Assembly (NCBI RefSeq): GCF_009741265.1
Contig: NZ_WOWL01000001.1
Span: forward strand, 1,116,001-1,180,000
Source: Pseudarthrobacter sp. GA104
GTDB taxonomy: Bacteria > Actinomycetota > Actinomycetes > Actinomycetales > Micrococcaceae
Direction: 5' to 3'
DNA length: 64,000 nucleotides
In this document: positions 51,534 through 60,457 of the stretch, piece by piece
Position numbering within the stretch: position 1 is the first letter of the stretch
How the letters are laid out: each line of letters opens with the position of its first letter
The notes under the pieces: model-generated
Seen by the model: the letters and a program-made list of their open reading frames with translations, nothing else
Told to the model about the DNA's origin: nothing
The model's database searches: none
Position numbers and translations under genes: made by a program

Positions 51534-52265
51534 ATGAAAAGCATCCGGGAGCAGGCCTCCGACGTTGAACACCATGCCGAACTTGGACCCGGGGAGGACG
51601 AACGGTTCTCCGGCTACGGCGTGATGGGGCTGCCGTTCAGTTCCGGCCACGTCCTGGCCATGCGCCGATTCCCCGTCACCAGTGTTGGGCCCGGCTACCG
51701 GTCAGTCTGGCTGCGCCGGCCGTCCGGTTCCTGGACCATCTACGCCGACGCCCCGCCCCAGGTTTCCTGCGCCCGCTACTTCGGTGCTGCACTGGAATCG
51801 GCGGTCCAGTGCCCCATCGAGGTTGCCTGGACGGGCGATGCCGCCTTCAGCGTGCGCATCGCCGGAGACGTGGGCCTGGCGTGGGACGTGGAACTGGAAT
51901 CCAGTCCCATTACGCGCGCAATGACGGCGGCGCTGACCGCACTGCCGGGCCAGGCTCTGGAGAACACATCAGTCCTGAAGGTCATGGGCGCCGCCTCAGG
52001 CCCGTTGCTGGGGGCGGGGCGGCTCGGCCTGACCGGCTCCGTTCCCAACCGCCAGGGTTTCCGCGCCAAACCCCGCCGGATGTGGTTTGTCTCCCGGAGC
52101 ACTGCCGCACTTGCCGGGGAAGACCTCGGCGCCCCGCAACCCCTGCGCGTCCAGACCCGCCTGGGCGATTTCCTGATCCCCCAACGCGGCATTTTCCTGA
52201 TCGGCGCGTCGTCCTTCGACCGGTTCGACCCCGCCCGGCATCTTCCGGACACGGCCCGGCAGTAG
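51534..52265 (+). CDS. Conserved hypothetical protein
   Basis: 243 aa, predicted soluble. A beta-rich central region (YRSVWLRRPSGSWTIYADAP, then AWTGDAAFSVRIAGDVGLAW) suggests a lipocalin- or acetoacetate-decarboxylase-like barrel. It ends with a recurring RPRRMWFVSRSTAAL-like segment (here KPRRMWFVSRSTAALAGED). I do not recognise a named family. It is a single gene with its own start, divergent from the ABC exporter. Confidence 0.7.
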   Translation: MKSIREQASDVEHHAELGPGEDERFSGYGVMGLPFSSGHVLAMRRFPVTSVGPGYRSVWLRRPSGSWTIYADAPPQVSCARYFGAALESAVQCPIEVAWTGDAAFSVRIAGDVGLAWDVELESSPITRAMTAALTALPGQALENTSVLKVMGAASGPLLGAGRLGLTGSVPNRQGFRAKPRRMWFVSRSTAALAGEDLGAPQPLRVQTRLGDFLIPQRGIFLIGASSFDRFDPARHLPDTARQ

Positions 52266-52301
52266 AGTCTCGCCGCGCAAGCATCTCTCCTCGGCACGGC
52301 C

Positions 52302-53351
52302 TCACGCCGCCAGCCTGGCCACCAGTTCGCCGCGGCTGCCCACGCCCACTTTCCCGTAGAGCGACTTCAGGTGGTCATGCACCGTGTGCGGGGAGATGAA
52401 CAGGTGCCGGGCGATGTCCGCCGTCGGACTTCCGGACAGCACCTCCAGGCAGACCTCCCGTTCCCGCGCCGTGACGCCGTACGCCGCGAGCAGCAGGGTG
52501 GCGACGTCGTGCGTGGTGGCTGGTTCCACGGTGACCACCATCTGCTGGGGGTCGTCCCCGGTGATCAGGCGGCTGGCCTGCAGCACCACCCAGCTGTTCC
52601 CGGCGTCCCGCATCCTGGCCCGGGCCGTCCCGGACCTCGAGGCGTGGGCCTGGGCCACCACTGAGTGCAGCGTCATCGTGAAGCGGCCCGGCGCGGCGTC
52701 CTCCACCTCGGCCAGCCAGGCTGCGGCGGCGGACGTGGCCGCGCGCAGCTCGCCGTGCAGCCCGGCCAGGACAATCACGGGCCCGACGGCGGCCGGCCCC
52801 GACGGGTGCGCCGCTCGCACGGCGATCCGGGTAGCCGCCGCCAGCGTGGCGGTCACGGCCCCGAGGAATTCGACTTCGCGGTCAGTGAAATCATGTCCGC
52901 CGTCCCGAAAAATGCTGCCGACTCCCCAGCACGCCTCGTCCACCCGGAAGGCGGCCCGCAGTTCGTGCTCCAGGCCCTGGGGCTTGAGCAGGTCGTTGAT
53001 CCGTATGCTCCGCACCACCTCGCGGTGCGGTGCGTCGGACATCCGGGCGATGGGCCGGGGGCGGCGCAGCAGCTCGGCGAAGTTGTTCGGTTCGGTGCCG
53101 GTGTATTCGCTTTCGGCGAAGCGGGCCGAGTACTCCTCGTACTCCCGCTCCCCCACCGGCCACGGCTTCCAGTTGGTAACAGAGGTCATCACGAGGGAAT
53201 CGGGGTCGACGCCGGCCCAGCAACCCTGCTCGAACGGCACCGCCCGCTGCACGACGGCGAGAGCCGATTCATAAAGGTCGGCCAGGCTCATCCCGCCGGC
53301 GGCCAGGGCGGCGATCTCCCGCCTGGCACGCTCGGCGCGCTCCTCCCACAT
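52302..53351 (-). CDS. LuxR-type transcriptional regulator with GAF-like sensor
   Basis: 349 aa. The N-terminal 190 residues look like a GAF-type sensor (SLADLYESALAVVQRAVPF, DPDSLVMTSV, REVEFLGAVTATLAAATR). The C-terminal DNA-binding domain is canonical LuxR/GerE: TAREREVCLEVLSGSPTADIARHLFISPHTVHDHLKSLYGKVGV-type sequence across residues about 285-345. There is no response-regulator receiver domain. Its target may be the divergent DUF1304 gene 120 bp away or genes elsewhere. Confidence 0.84.
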   Translation of the reverse strand: MWEERAERARREIAALAAGGMSLADLYESALAVVQRAVPFEQGCWAGVDPDSLVMTSVTNWKPWPVGEREYEEYSARFAESEYTGTEPNNFAELLRRPRPIARMSDAPHREVVRSIRINDLLKPQGLEHELRAAFRVDEACWGVGSIFRDGGHDFTDREVEFLGAVTATLAAATRIAVRAAHPSGPAAVGPVIVLAGLHGELRAATSAAAAWLAEVEDAAPGRFTMTLHSVVAQAHASRSGTARARMRDAGNSWVVLQASRLITGDDPQQMVVTVEPATTHDVATLLLAAYGVTAREREVCLEVLSGSPTADIARHLFISPHTVHDHLKSLYGKVGVGSRGELVARLAA

Positions 53352-53471
53352 AGGTCAAGTATCCGCCCGCCAGGTGGCGGCGCAATCCCCCAAAGTGGGG
53401 GTTCCCCAAGCTCCCCTGAACCCTCGGCGAGGGGATCGCGGCCGGTGGTGCCGGCGTCGTACTTTTTCCTC

Positions 53472-53870
53472 ATGAACGCCGTATCCCAGCTGTTCGCGGT
53501 GCTGGCCGCGCTGATCTACATCGCGGTGTTCCCGCTGGAGAGCTTCCTGATGCACCGGCCGGGGGCACAAAAGTTCCTGAGCACCCCGCCGCGGAACGTT
53601 CCGGCCGTGATGATGTGGGCCATCCCCACCGGGTTCCGCAACCTGGTGATCGGCCTGGGAGTCCTGGCCGGGGTGGTGGCTGTGAACATGGGCTACCCGG
53701 TGGTGGGCTACACCCTGGTGGTCTACTGCTGCCTGAACATGGTGCTGACCGCTCCGGCCATGTTCCTGGCGGACATGATGGGCCACTATCCGAAGAAGGG
53801 CGACAGCATCCCGGGAACCCTCGGCGCCACCGTGCCGGCGCTGATAGCCCTGGTTGCGCTGCCGTTCTGA
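53472..53870 (+). CDS. DUF1304-family membrane protein
   Basis: 132 aa, four predicted helices. Family marks are LAALIYIAVFPLESFLMHRP, NLVIGLGVLAGVVAVNMGY and the C-terminal GTLGATVPALIALVALPF. The function is unknown. It is read divergently from the LuxR gene and is followed 65 bp later by the NTF2-like gene. It may be under LuxR control. Confidence 0.82.
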   Translation: MNAVSQLFAVLAALIYIAVFPLESFLMHRPGAQKFLSTPPRNVPAVMMWAIPTGFRNLVIGLGVLAGVVAVNMGYPVVGYTLVVYCCLNMVLTAPAMFLADMMGHYPKKGDSIPGTLGATVPALIALVALPF

Positions 53871-53935
53871 AGCCGTTCGATCGGCAACAGCCTTCGGGCG
53901 CCAACAAATAGTTACATTGATTGGGAGGTCCACAC

Positions 53936-54370
53936 ATGGGACAGGCACGCGAAGTCACTGACCGCCTCACCGCGGCCATGGGATCAAAAGACAAAGAGGC
54001 GCTGGCGCGCTGTTACGCCGCCGACGCCGTGGCCTACACCCCGGACAAGGGGGAACTCCGCGGACGTGATGCCATCACGAGCCACCTCTTCGCCTACTGG
54101 GAGGCCATGGAGGACGTCCGGTACGAGCACACGGCCAAGTACGAGGCCGGGGACGTGGCGATCAATGAGGGCGTCGTCGTGGGAACCAACACCGGGCCGC
54201 TGCGCATGCCGTCCAGCGAAACCCTGCCGGCCACGGGCAAGACGCTCCGGATCAGGAGCTGCGACGTCACAACGGTCAAGGACGGGGAAATCACCTCCCA
54301 CCACTTCTACTTCGACCAGCTGGAGTTCCTGGGACAGCTCGGACTGATGCGCGAGCTCAGCTCGCAGTGA
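53936..54370 (+). CDS. SnoaL-like / NTF2-fold protein
   Basis: 144 aa, a single cone-shaped alpha+beta domain. Landmarks are REVTDRLTAAMGSKDKEALARCYAADAVAYTP, GRDAITSHLFAYWEAMED and DGEITSHHFYFDQLEFLGQLG. Members include polyketide cyclases, isomerases and small-molecule-binding proteins, and no activity can be assigned. ATG 53936 has GGGAGG 7 bases upstream. A strong terminator follows. Confidence 0.83.
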   Translation: MGQAREVTDRLTAAMGSKDKEALARCYAADAVAYTPDKGELRGRDAITSHLFAYWEAMEDVRYEHTAKYEAGDVAINEGVVVGTNTGPLRMPSSETLPATGKTLRIRSCDVTTVKDGEITSHHFYFDQLEFLGQLGLMRELSSQ

Positions 54371-54390
54371 AGGAGGACGGAGCTTAAAAG

Positions 54391-54426
54391 ACGGAGGGGG
54401 GCGCCCAGCCGCCCCCCTCCGTGTTT
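54391..54426. terminator. Bidirectional intrinsic terminator
   Basis: A perfect 12-bp stem (ACGGAGGGGGGC / GCCCCCCTCCGT) with an 8-base loop is followed by GTTTTG on the plus strand. On the minus strand it is followed by CTTTTAAG. It separates the convergent genes ending at 54370 and 54437 and can serve both. Confidence 0.88.
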
Positions 54427-54436
54427 TGTTCCGGGT

Positions 54437-56371
54437 TTACGGATCCGTGAAGATCCAGAGGCCGCTGTCCCGGTCGCTGCCCAGGACGTAGGTCATGCCG
54501 TCCTCACCAACAAACGTTTCCACTCCCCAGAAGTCGTTTCCTGCCTCATCCAGGTAGCCGCCGACTTCCACCAGTTCGCAGGTGGTGTTGTCGGCAGGGT
54601 CGCTGCACTGGATCTGGATGGCCCGGAGGCCGCCGGAGTAGTACGAGAGGTAGGCCAGGGACGGATCCTGCGGGTCCACGGCTACCTCGTGAACACTGAG
54701 GTCCCCGTATTTGAGCGCGTAAGCGGGATCGTGGGCTTCGGGGATGGCGAACGTGTCCAGCTCCTGCAGGGTGGTTGCGTCCAGGAGGTGGACATAGCCC
54801 CAGCCGTCAAAGACGGACCCCACTTCAATGTCCGCCCCGACGGTGCCGATGGGAAGGGCTTCGGGGTAGGTCCACGGCGCATCCAGCGGTGCCAGCTCGA
54901 AGAGCCGGTGGAATGCCGCGTGGGTGGTGCAGACGGCAACGATCTCGTCCACGAAGGCGCCTGACCCGCAGAACGGCTCAGTTGTGGCAGCCTCACCCGT
55001 GTGGTGGTTGACGAAAAGCACGGCGTCCCAGCCCGCAAGGGCTGCTTGATGGGCCTTCTCCCCCGGGAAGCACGCTCCCTCCGGGGCACTGGGGTCACCG
55101 ACCGGACCTCGTTGGAGCACCAGGGTGGTTTCCTCCCCGGGTGCCAGCGATTCCAGGTATCCCGGGATGCTCTCCGGGGTGGGAACGGCTGCTGAGCCGG
55201 GGCAGGCGTAGCCGCCATACACTACAGGACCATTCAGGGTCAGGTCCGGCAGGACGGCAGGTGCCTGGCCCCCGGAAACAATCACCGAGGGGTAAGTGCC
55301 CTGGTGGGCTCCGCTGGTGATCTTGAAATCGTCCGTGCGGTAGGGGGCGAAGTCCTCATCCGTACTGATGATGAACCGGTTGTCCGCCGTGAACTCCGCC
55401 TGGTGCGCGTTGCCCTCAGGGGTGAGGGACACCCCCAGGGATTCAAGGAGCTCGGGGTCCACTGCCGCGAATTCCGAGTCCCCAAGGAATACCGCGTTGG
55501 CGGGATCATCAACGTTGAGGAGAACGTAGCCGCCGTCCCAATAGGAAAGCAGCATGATGAAATGGCCGTTGATTTCCTTGACCACCATGTCATGAAGGAA
55601 AGAATCGGTCAGCCCCACGTCGGGCTGATTCACGTCAAAGGCATTCAGGTCGTATTCCGCGACCAGGCGCGGACGGTGCGGGTTGGTGATGTCAAGGATG
55701 TCCACGTCCGTGAACTCCTCATTGTCGGTCATCACCACATAGGCCTTGTCCCCTGCATCCCACGCAAAGGCGCTGTGGATCTCATTGGAATCACGGCTGC
55801 CCGGCGCGCGGTCACCGAAGTTCTCGGACAACTTCTTCGGGTTGAGCGGGTCTGTCACGTCAAAGAGCGAAACGCCGCCTTTGGCGTTCTTTCCGCAGGC
55901 CTCGTTGTTCACCACAAAGACTTCACCGGTGAAGCTTGGGGTGCTGATTTCGACGACCTGCAGGCCTTCGCCGGGGCGGGTGTCCTGGTGGGATGGGATG
56001 AACCCCACCTGTTTCGGTGCCGCTCCGGCCGTGCCCTGGTCTACGCCCGTGATGTCCACGATGTAGACGCCGGCATCCGGGCTGGTCTGTCCGCCCGTTT
56101 CCGGCCCCGCACAGTCAGGCTCGCCCCAGTTGGCGAGGAAGGCGGTGTTTCCGTCCGGCGAGACACTCACATCTGCGATCAGGTCAGGGGTGTTGGTCAG
56201 GCGGACCACATCCACCAGGTCAATCTTCCCGAATTCCCCGGTCCCGACGAGGTGCCCTTCGTCCATGCCGTGCTGGCCGTCCGGGTGGGCCGTGGCGCCC
56301 GAGAGACCGAACGTTGATAGCGCCAGGGTACTTAGTGCTGCAAAAACAACCAATCTACTGCGTTGTGGCAT
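54437..56371 (-). CDS. Secreted LVIVD-repeat beta-propeller with inserted PA domain
   Basis: 644 aa. A signal peptide (VVFAALSTLALSTFGLSGATA) is followed by propeller blades with recurring VYIVDITG / SLFDVTDPLNPK / VDILDITNPHRP / YVLLNVDDPANA units. A protease-associated domain is inserted at about residues 350-490 (GGYACPGSAAVPTPESIPG, HQAALAGWDAVLFVNHHTGE). The propeller then resumes (GYVHLLDATTLQELDTF). An extracellular binding or scaffold role is likely; no protease catalytic domain is present. The gene stands alone. Confidence 0.8.
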   Translation of the reverse strand: MPQRSRLVVFAALSTLALSTFGLSGATAHPDGQHGMDEGHLVGTGEFGKIDLVDVVRLTNTPDLIADVSVSPDGNTAFLANWGEPDCAGPETGGQTSPDAGVYIVDITGVDQGTAGAAPKQVGFIPSHQDTRPGEGLQVVEISTPSFTGEVFVVNNEACGKNAKGGVSLFDVTDPLNPKKLSENFGDRAPGSRDSNEIHSAFAWDAGDKAYVVMTDNEEFTDVDILDITNPHRPRLVAEYDLNAFDVNQPDVGLTDSFLHDMVVKEINGHFIMLLSYWDGGYVLLNVDDPANAVFLGDSEFAAVDPELLESLGVSLTPEGNAHQAEFTADNRFIISTDEDFAPYRTDDFKITSGAHQGTYPSVIVSGGQAPAVLPDLTLNGPVVYGGYACPGSAAVPTPESIPGYLESLAPGEETTLVLQRGPVGDPSAPEGACFPGEKAHQAALAGWDAVLFVNHHTGEAATTEPFCGSGAFVDEIVAVCTTHAAFHRLFELAPLDAPWTYPEALPIGTVGADIEVGSVFDGWGYVHLLDATTLQELDTFAIPEAHDPAYALKYGDLSVHEVAVDPQDPSLAYLSYYSGGLRAIQIQCSDPADNTTCELVEVGGYLDEAGNDFWGVETFVGEDGMTYVLGSDRDSGLWIFTDP

Positions 56372-56561
56372 GCCTTGCCTCCAGCTGAATTTTTTCTTTG
56401 GCCCCCAATGGCGCTCAGCCTAAACCTGGAATTATTCCAATGTCTAGGGGAATTTTCAGCTTTCTTTCAGGTTCATCAACTATAAGACCGGAAAGGCTGG
56501 CGCGAGTCGCCTACGGTCATGGCCATGAAAGCGCTGTCAACTGACACGATGGCAAACGAAA

Positions 56562-56597
56562 GCCGTGGATACCTCCAAGAACGAAGGTATCCACGGC
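56562..56597 (-). terminator. Intrinsic terminator after the second HNH-Excalibur gene
   Basis: A perfect 13-bp stem (GCCGTGGATACCT / AGGTATCCACGGC) with a 10-base loop is followed on the minus strand by TTTCGTTT. It lies 30 bp beyond the minus-strand stop at 56628. The remaining bases 56372-56561 hold the promoter of the propeller gene and no other gene. Confidence 0.85.
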
Positions 56598-56627
56598 ATT
56601 CAGCACATTGAACTTGCGCGGTAGCGG

Positions 56628-57755
56628 CTACTCGCAGGCTACGCCGTCGGAATCACGGTCCAGGCCGGCCCGGTAGCCCGCCTGCCCGGCGAAGAGCGGT
56701 GCTGCACCGGCAGCCCTGGCCGCGGCACAGTTGGCGTAGTAAGCGGCCGCGGGCGCCGGAGCGGCAGGGGCGGGCACCACAGGCGGGGCCGGAGCAGGTG
56801 CCGGCGCAGCGGGAGCCGGCGCAACCGGGGCCGGAGCAATAGGGGCCGGCGGCGCCACTACCGGAGCCGGCGCCACAGCAGGTGCGGGCGCCGGAGTGGC
56901 AGGTGCCTCCTGGTTTGTGGGCGCCAACTGGCCCGGGCAGTCGGCCAGGATCCTGGCCATCGCGTCGTGCTCGGCCTTGGTGACCCACAGGCTATAGGTA
57001 GCCTTCACTGAAATCTGCCGGGAGACGTATTCGCAGCGGAAGCCCTTGTTCGGCGGCAGCCAGGTGGCCGCGTCGCCGTCGCCCTTTTTCATGTTGGTGG
57101 GGCCGTCCGTGGACTGGAGGTTCAGCGGATCATTGGCGAACGCCGTCCGCTGTTCAGTGGTGAGCTGCTGGGCGCCCTTCTGCCACGCATCGCTGAGCGC
57201 AACAACATGGTCGATCTGCACCTTGCTGCTGGTCCCGCTCCCCCGCAGGAAACTGATGGTGGCGCCCGTGTACGGGTCCACCAGCGTCCCCGACTGCACC
57301 TTGCAAGGCACGCTGTTGGTGTAGGTGATGCCCGTGAGGTCCCGCTTGAGCATGTCATTGCGGGTGTCGCAGCCGTTGCGGTCAACGTCCAGCCACGCCT
57401 GCCCGAACAGCGCCCGGTCATACCCCGTTTTGGGCGCCCGGCCCTTGATGGGAAGGGTGGCCAACAGGTCGATCGCCCTGGTGGCGAACGCGGGCTGCGT
57501 CCTTGGAGCCGCCACGGCCGCGGCCTGCGGCATCAGGTTCGTGGTTTCGGGATCAAGCGGTGCGCCCGTTTCCTGGACGGACGACGACGACGGCGTTGCT
57601 TTGGCGGTTGCGCCCGCCGCAGCGGCGGCTGGCGAAGTTGTGGTTTCCGGCGAGGCGGCCTTCAGGCCGGGAGGGCCCGCGCAGCCGACGAGGACCGGAA
57701 GGACCAGCAGGGCGCTGATCCCAGCGACGGTGAAGGTGAAGGCGCGTGGCGGCAA
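56628..57755 (-). CDS. Lipoprotein HNH (DUF1524-like) nuclease with Excalibur domain, second copy
   Basis: 375 aa from TTG 57755. The lipobox VLVGCAG follows a hydrophobic stretch, so this copy should be lipid-anchored, unlike the secreted paralogue at 35479. The nuclease core is near identical to that paralogue (VQIDHVVALSDAWQKGAQQL, FANDPLNLQSTDGPTNMKKG). A proline/alanine repeat linker of about 65 residues leads to the Excalibur tail (GLDRDSDGVACE). The frame extends upstream to ATG 57809, but that part translates an intrinsic terminator hairpin (57772-57799). I therefore place the start after it; TTG 57755 has a weak GGGGA site. Confidence 0.78.
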   Translation of the reverse strand: MPPRAFTFTVAGISALLVLPVLVGCAGPPGLKAASPETTTSPAAAAAGATAKATPSSSSVQETGAPLDPETTNLMPQAAAVAAPRTQPAFATRAIDLLATLPIKGRAPKTGYDRALFGQAWLDVDRNGCDTRNDMLKRDLTGITYTNSVPCKVQSGTLVDPYTGATISFLRGSGTSSKVQIDHVVALSDAWQKGAQQLTTEQRTAFANDPLNLQSTDGPTNMKKGDGDAATWLPPNKGFRCEYVSRQISVKATYSLWVTKAEHDAMARILADCPGQLAPTNQEAPATPAPAPAVAPAPVVAPPAPIAPAPVAPAPAAPAPAPAPPVVPAPAAPAPAAAYYANCAAARAAGAAPLFAGQAGYRAGLDRDSDGVACE

Positions 57756-57771
57756 TGTTTCCCCATTAAAT

Positions 57772-57799
57772 AAAGGCCCGGCAATAAGCCGGGCCTTTT
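57772..57799. terminator. Intrinsic terminator of the VOC gene, bidirectional form
   Basis: An 11-bp stem (AAAGGCCCGGC / GCCGGGCCTTT) with the 5-base loop AATAA is followed by TTTG on plus. On minus the stem is followed by TATTTAATG. It lies about 220 bp beyond the VOC stop (58018) on the minus strand. A weaker AGCCCGCG/CGCGGGCT hairpin (57976-58006) is closer to that stop. Between them, 57800-57975 shows no gene. Confidence 0.82.
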
Positions 57800-58017
57800 G
57801 CTTAGCCAAAACTGGTTATGGAAAGAACCTATTTCCCCGAACCGCAGAGGACGCCGAAACTGGGGAGAACCTGCGTTAACTTTGATCAAGGCTTGATGGT
57901 TGTTGCGGCACGGAGGATTCGGGGCGTAACAATCGCTGCGTGTGCGGCCAACCTGGTGGTGAACAGGCAGGGCTCAGCCCGCGCGGGCACCGTGCTCACG
58001 CGGGCTTGTGGCTGCTG

Positions 58018-58395
58018 CTATGCGCGCTGGGCGATATTGAGGATGTTCCCCTCGCTGTCGAGGAACCACGCGCCCTTCCCAAATGAGTCAGTGGCAACGC
58101 CGTTCTCTGTCTTCAGTCCGGGGAAGTCATAGTCTTCAAAGACAACGCCGCGGCCCCGCAACTCCTCCATGTCGCGCTCGAGGTTGTCCGTCTCCCACCC
58201 CATCTGGGTGTTCTTGGCCGTGCCCGCATTTTCCGTCTGGTACACAAGGAAGCTTGTTCCCTTGCCGCAGCGGTACACCAGGTTGTCCTCCACTGTCTCG
58301 GAAGGCTCCAGCCCCAGCTTGTCCCGATAGAAATCCTTGGCCCTGTTAATGTCCTTTGCGGGAAGGACAGCCATGATTGCCGAATCTTTGAGCAT
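58018..58395 (-). CDS. VOC-superfamily (glyoxalase/bleomycin-resistance-like) protein
   Basis: 125 aa, one glyoxalase-type repeat pair. Landmarks are IMAVLPAKDINRAKDFYRDKLGL at the start, TSFLVYQTENAGTAKNTQMGW, and KGAWFLDSEGNILNIAQRA at the end. A Glu in the last strand (SEGN) is a possible metal ligand. Members are metal-dependent lyases, dioxygenases or binding proteins. ATG 58395 has a GGAAA ribosome site. Monocistronic. Confidence 0.85.
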   Translation of the reverse strand: MLKDSAIMAVLPAKDINRAKDFYRDKLGLEPSETVEDNLVYRCGKGTSFLVYQTENAGTAKNTQMGWETDNLERDMEELRGRGVVFEDYDFPGLKTENGVATDSFGKGAWFLDSEGNILNIAQRA

Positions 58396-58615
58396 GGTGA
58401 TTTCCTTTGTGCATTCTTGTATTGGCGGCGGTTGCTCTCCCCCGGGCGCGGACCCGAACCACCAAGTCCGGGAACGCAGGGCCGCCCGTCGCGCCAGTTT
58501 TCCGGGGCGGCCACCTGGGACTCTGCGTGCCCCGCCAGCCGTCATTGGCGCGAGGGTCCCCGAAGCCTATGTGGCCATTATGGAACCGAAATGCGCCTAC
58601 GGAAATAGGGGATTG

Positions 58616-59128
58616 CTACTGCCCCCGTACCTGTTTCAGGCCCTTGGCGTATGCGGCCTGTCCCACGTGCTGGAGGCAGTCCGCCAGGGTGCTAACCAAC
58701 CGCACGCCAAGGGTGACGGGCGGGTCCCATCGGGTATCCACGACGCGGTCAAGGTCCCGGTCCCCGAGGTCCTGCAGGAACTCCACGGTCCGCCGGTGGA
58801 CGGCGTCGTGGTACTCCAGCAGCAGTTCCGGCTCAGCACGCACCGCATCCACCTGCTCCGTGGAGTGGCCGTAGCCGGTGTCGCGGGGGTCCAGCGGAAG
58901 GTTGAAGCGGCCCACGAAGTCCTGGGCGGTCCAGGCCTGTTCGCGGCCGGCGACGTCCGCCACCTGAGCGTCCTCGACGCGGCTGAGGTGCCAGATCAGC
59001 CAGGCAATCGAGTTGCCGGTGCCGACCGGCCGCCAGGCAAGCATCCCGCCGTCGAGCCCTTCAAGGGTGGCCTCCACGTTCTCGCGGATCCGGCCGAAGG
59101 CGTCCAGCAGCAGTTCGTTGGTTTTCAC
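58616..59128 (-). CDS. DinB-like / mycothiol-dependent transferase family (DUF664) protein
   Basis: 170 aa four-helix bundle. The three metal-binding histidines of DinB-like proteins are seen in SIAWLIWHLSRVEDAQ, LLEYHDAVHRRTVEFL and TLADCLQHVGQAAYAKGL. In mycothiol-producing Actinobacteria such proteins include mycothiol S-transferases and a maleylpyruvate isomerase. The exact substrate cannot be assigned. Monocistronic, divergent from the metallophosphoesterase gene. Confidence 0.83.
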   Translation of the reverse strand: MKTNELLLDAFGRIRENVEATLEGLDGGMLAWRPVGTGNSIAWLIWHLSRVEDAQVADVAGREQAWTAQDFVGRFNLPLDPRDTGYGHSTEQVDAVRAEPELLLEYHDAVHRRTVEFLQDLGDRDLDRVVDTRWDPPVTLGVRLVSTLADCLQHVGQAAYAKGLKQVRGQ

Positions 59129-59269
59129 AGGTCCCTCCCGGTACGTGTCCCCTAGACGCTAGCTTCGCACGTGCCGTTCACCATGCGTTAGGCACCCCGA
59201 TGCCCGGGCTTCCTACCCTCGCAGGTGACGGCGGCCGGAACCCGGCCGCAACAATGCAGAGAGGCAGCG

Positions 59270-60454
59270 ATGACCATCAAACTCAACCAGCCCAACTTCA
59301 GCAGGCGGGCGGCCCTCGCGGCAGCCGGGACCCTGGGCGCGCTCGGCATGACCGCGGCGGCCGGAACCGGCGCCAACGCAGCACCGGGAACGAAGGCCCC
59401 CAAGCCCGCCCTCGCGTTCCGCCCGGACGGCCGGTTCAAGGTGATCCAGTTCAACGACACCCAGGACGACGAGCAGACGGACCGCCGCACCATCGAGCTC
59501 ATGGACCGCACGCTGGATGCCGAAAAGCCTGACTTCGTGGTGATCAACGGAGACGTGATCAACGGCGGCTGCGACACCGAACTCGAGGTCAAGCAGGCCC
59601 TGAACCACGTGGTCCAGCCGATGGAACGCCGGCAGATCCCGTGGGCCGTCACGTTCGGCAACCACGACGAGGACTCGGTGGCGAGGACCGGCATGACCGA
59701 AGCCAGGATGCTGCAGTTCCTGCAGAGCTACGCATTCAACGTCAACGGCGACTCCACCGATGGCCTCACCGGCACGTCCAACTCGCTGCTGCTGGTGCAG
59801 TCCTCGAAATCCAAGGACCCTGCCTTCGGCCTCTGGCTGATCGACACCGGCCGCTACGCCCCGGACACCATCAACGGCCAGGACTTCGAGGGCTATCCGG
59901 ACTGGGACTGGGTCCGCATGGACCAGGTGGCCTGGTACCGCAACCTCTCCATCGCCACCGAGCAGAAGTACGGCAGGAAGATCCCCTCCCTGATGTGGGG
60001 CCACATCGCCCTGCACGAACACCGCAGCATGTGGTTCGCCAGCATCGATTCCCGGACGGACGCGGACCACCAGCGGGCGGTGAAGAAGCACGGCATCGTG
60101 GGCGAGCGGAACGAGGACGAGTGCCCCGGCCCCTTCAACTCCGGGCTGTTCAACGCCTTCCTGGAACGCGGGGACGTCCGCGGCTACTTCGTGGGCCACG
60201 ACCACGTCAACACCTACGTGGGCAACTACTACGGCGTGGAGCTCGGCTACGCCCCCGGGACGGGATTCGGCGCCTACGGGTTGCCGGGCGCCGACCGGAA
60301 CCGGCTCCGCGGCGCGCGCGTCTTCGAGCTGGATGAGAACCACGCGGGGATCTACAAGGAGACCCGCCTGGTGTTCGCCAAAGACCTGGGCATCGACCTG
60401 ACCGCGAACGACCAGCCGATCACTCCCCTGCCCTTGGACCCCGCGCAGCTCTAG
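59270..60454 (+). CDS. Tat-exported metallophosphoesterase
   Basis: 394 aa. The leader has a twin-arginine motif (NFSRRAALAAAG) and AANA-type end, so the folded enzyme is exported. The calcineurin-like core has GD (INGDVINGG, about 93-100), GNHDE (130-134), a His-containing WGHIALHEH and GHDHVN (309-314). The first motif, normally DxH, reads NDTQD, with Gln65 in place of His. Relatives are purple-acid-phosphatase-29-like phosphohydrolases. ATG 59270 follows a GAGAGG site. It is probably a phosphate-scavenging enzyme. Confidence 0.85.
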   Translation: MTIKLNQPNFSRRAALAAAGTLGALGMTAAAGTGANAAPGTKAPKPALAFRPDGRFKVIQFNDTQDDEQTDRRTIELMDRTLDAEKPDFVVINGDVINGGCDTELEVKQALNHVVQPMERRQIPWAVTFGNHDEDSVARTGMTEARMLQFLQSYAFNVNGDSTDGLTGTSNSLLLVQSSKSKDPAFGLWLIDTGRYAPDTINGQDFEGYPDWDWVRMDQVAWYRNLSIATEQKYGRKIPSLMWGHIALHEHRSMWFASIDSRTDADHQRAVKKHGIVGERNEDECPGPFNSGLFNAFLERGDVRGYFVGHDHVNTYVGNYYGVELGYAPGTGFGAYGLPGADRNRLRGARVFELDENHAGIYKETRLVFAKDLGIDLTANDQPITPLPLDPAQL

Positions 60455-60457
60455 GCG

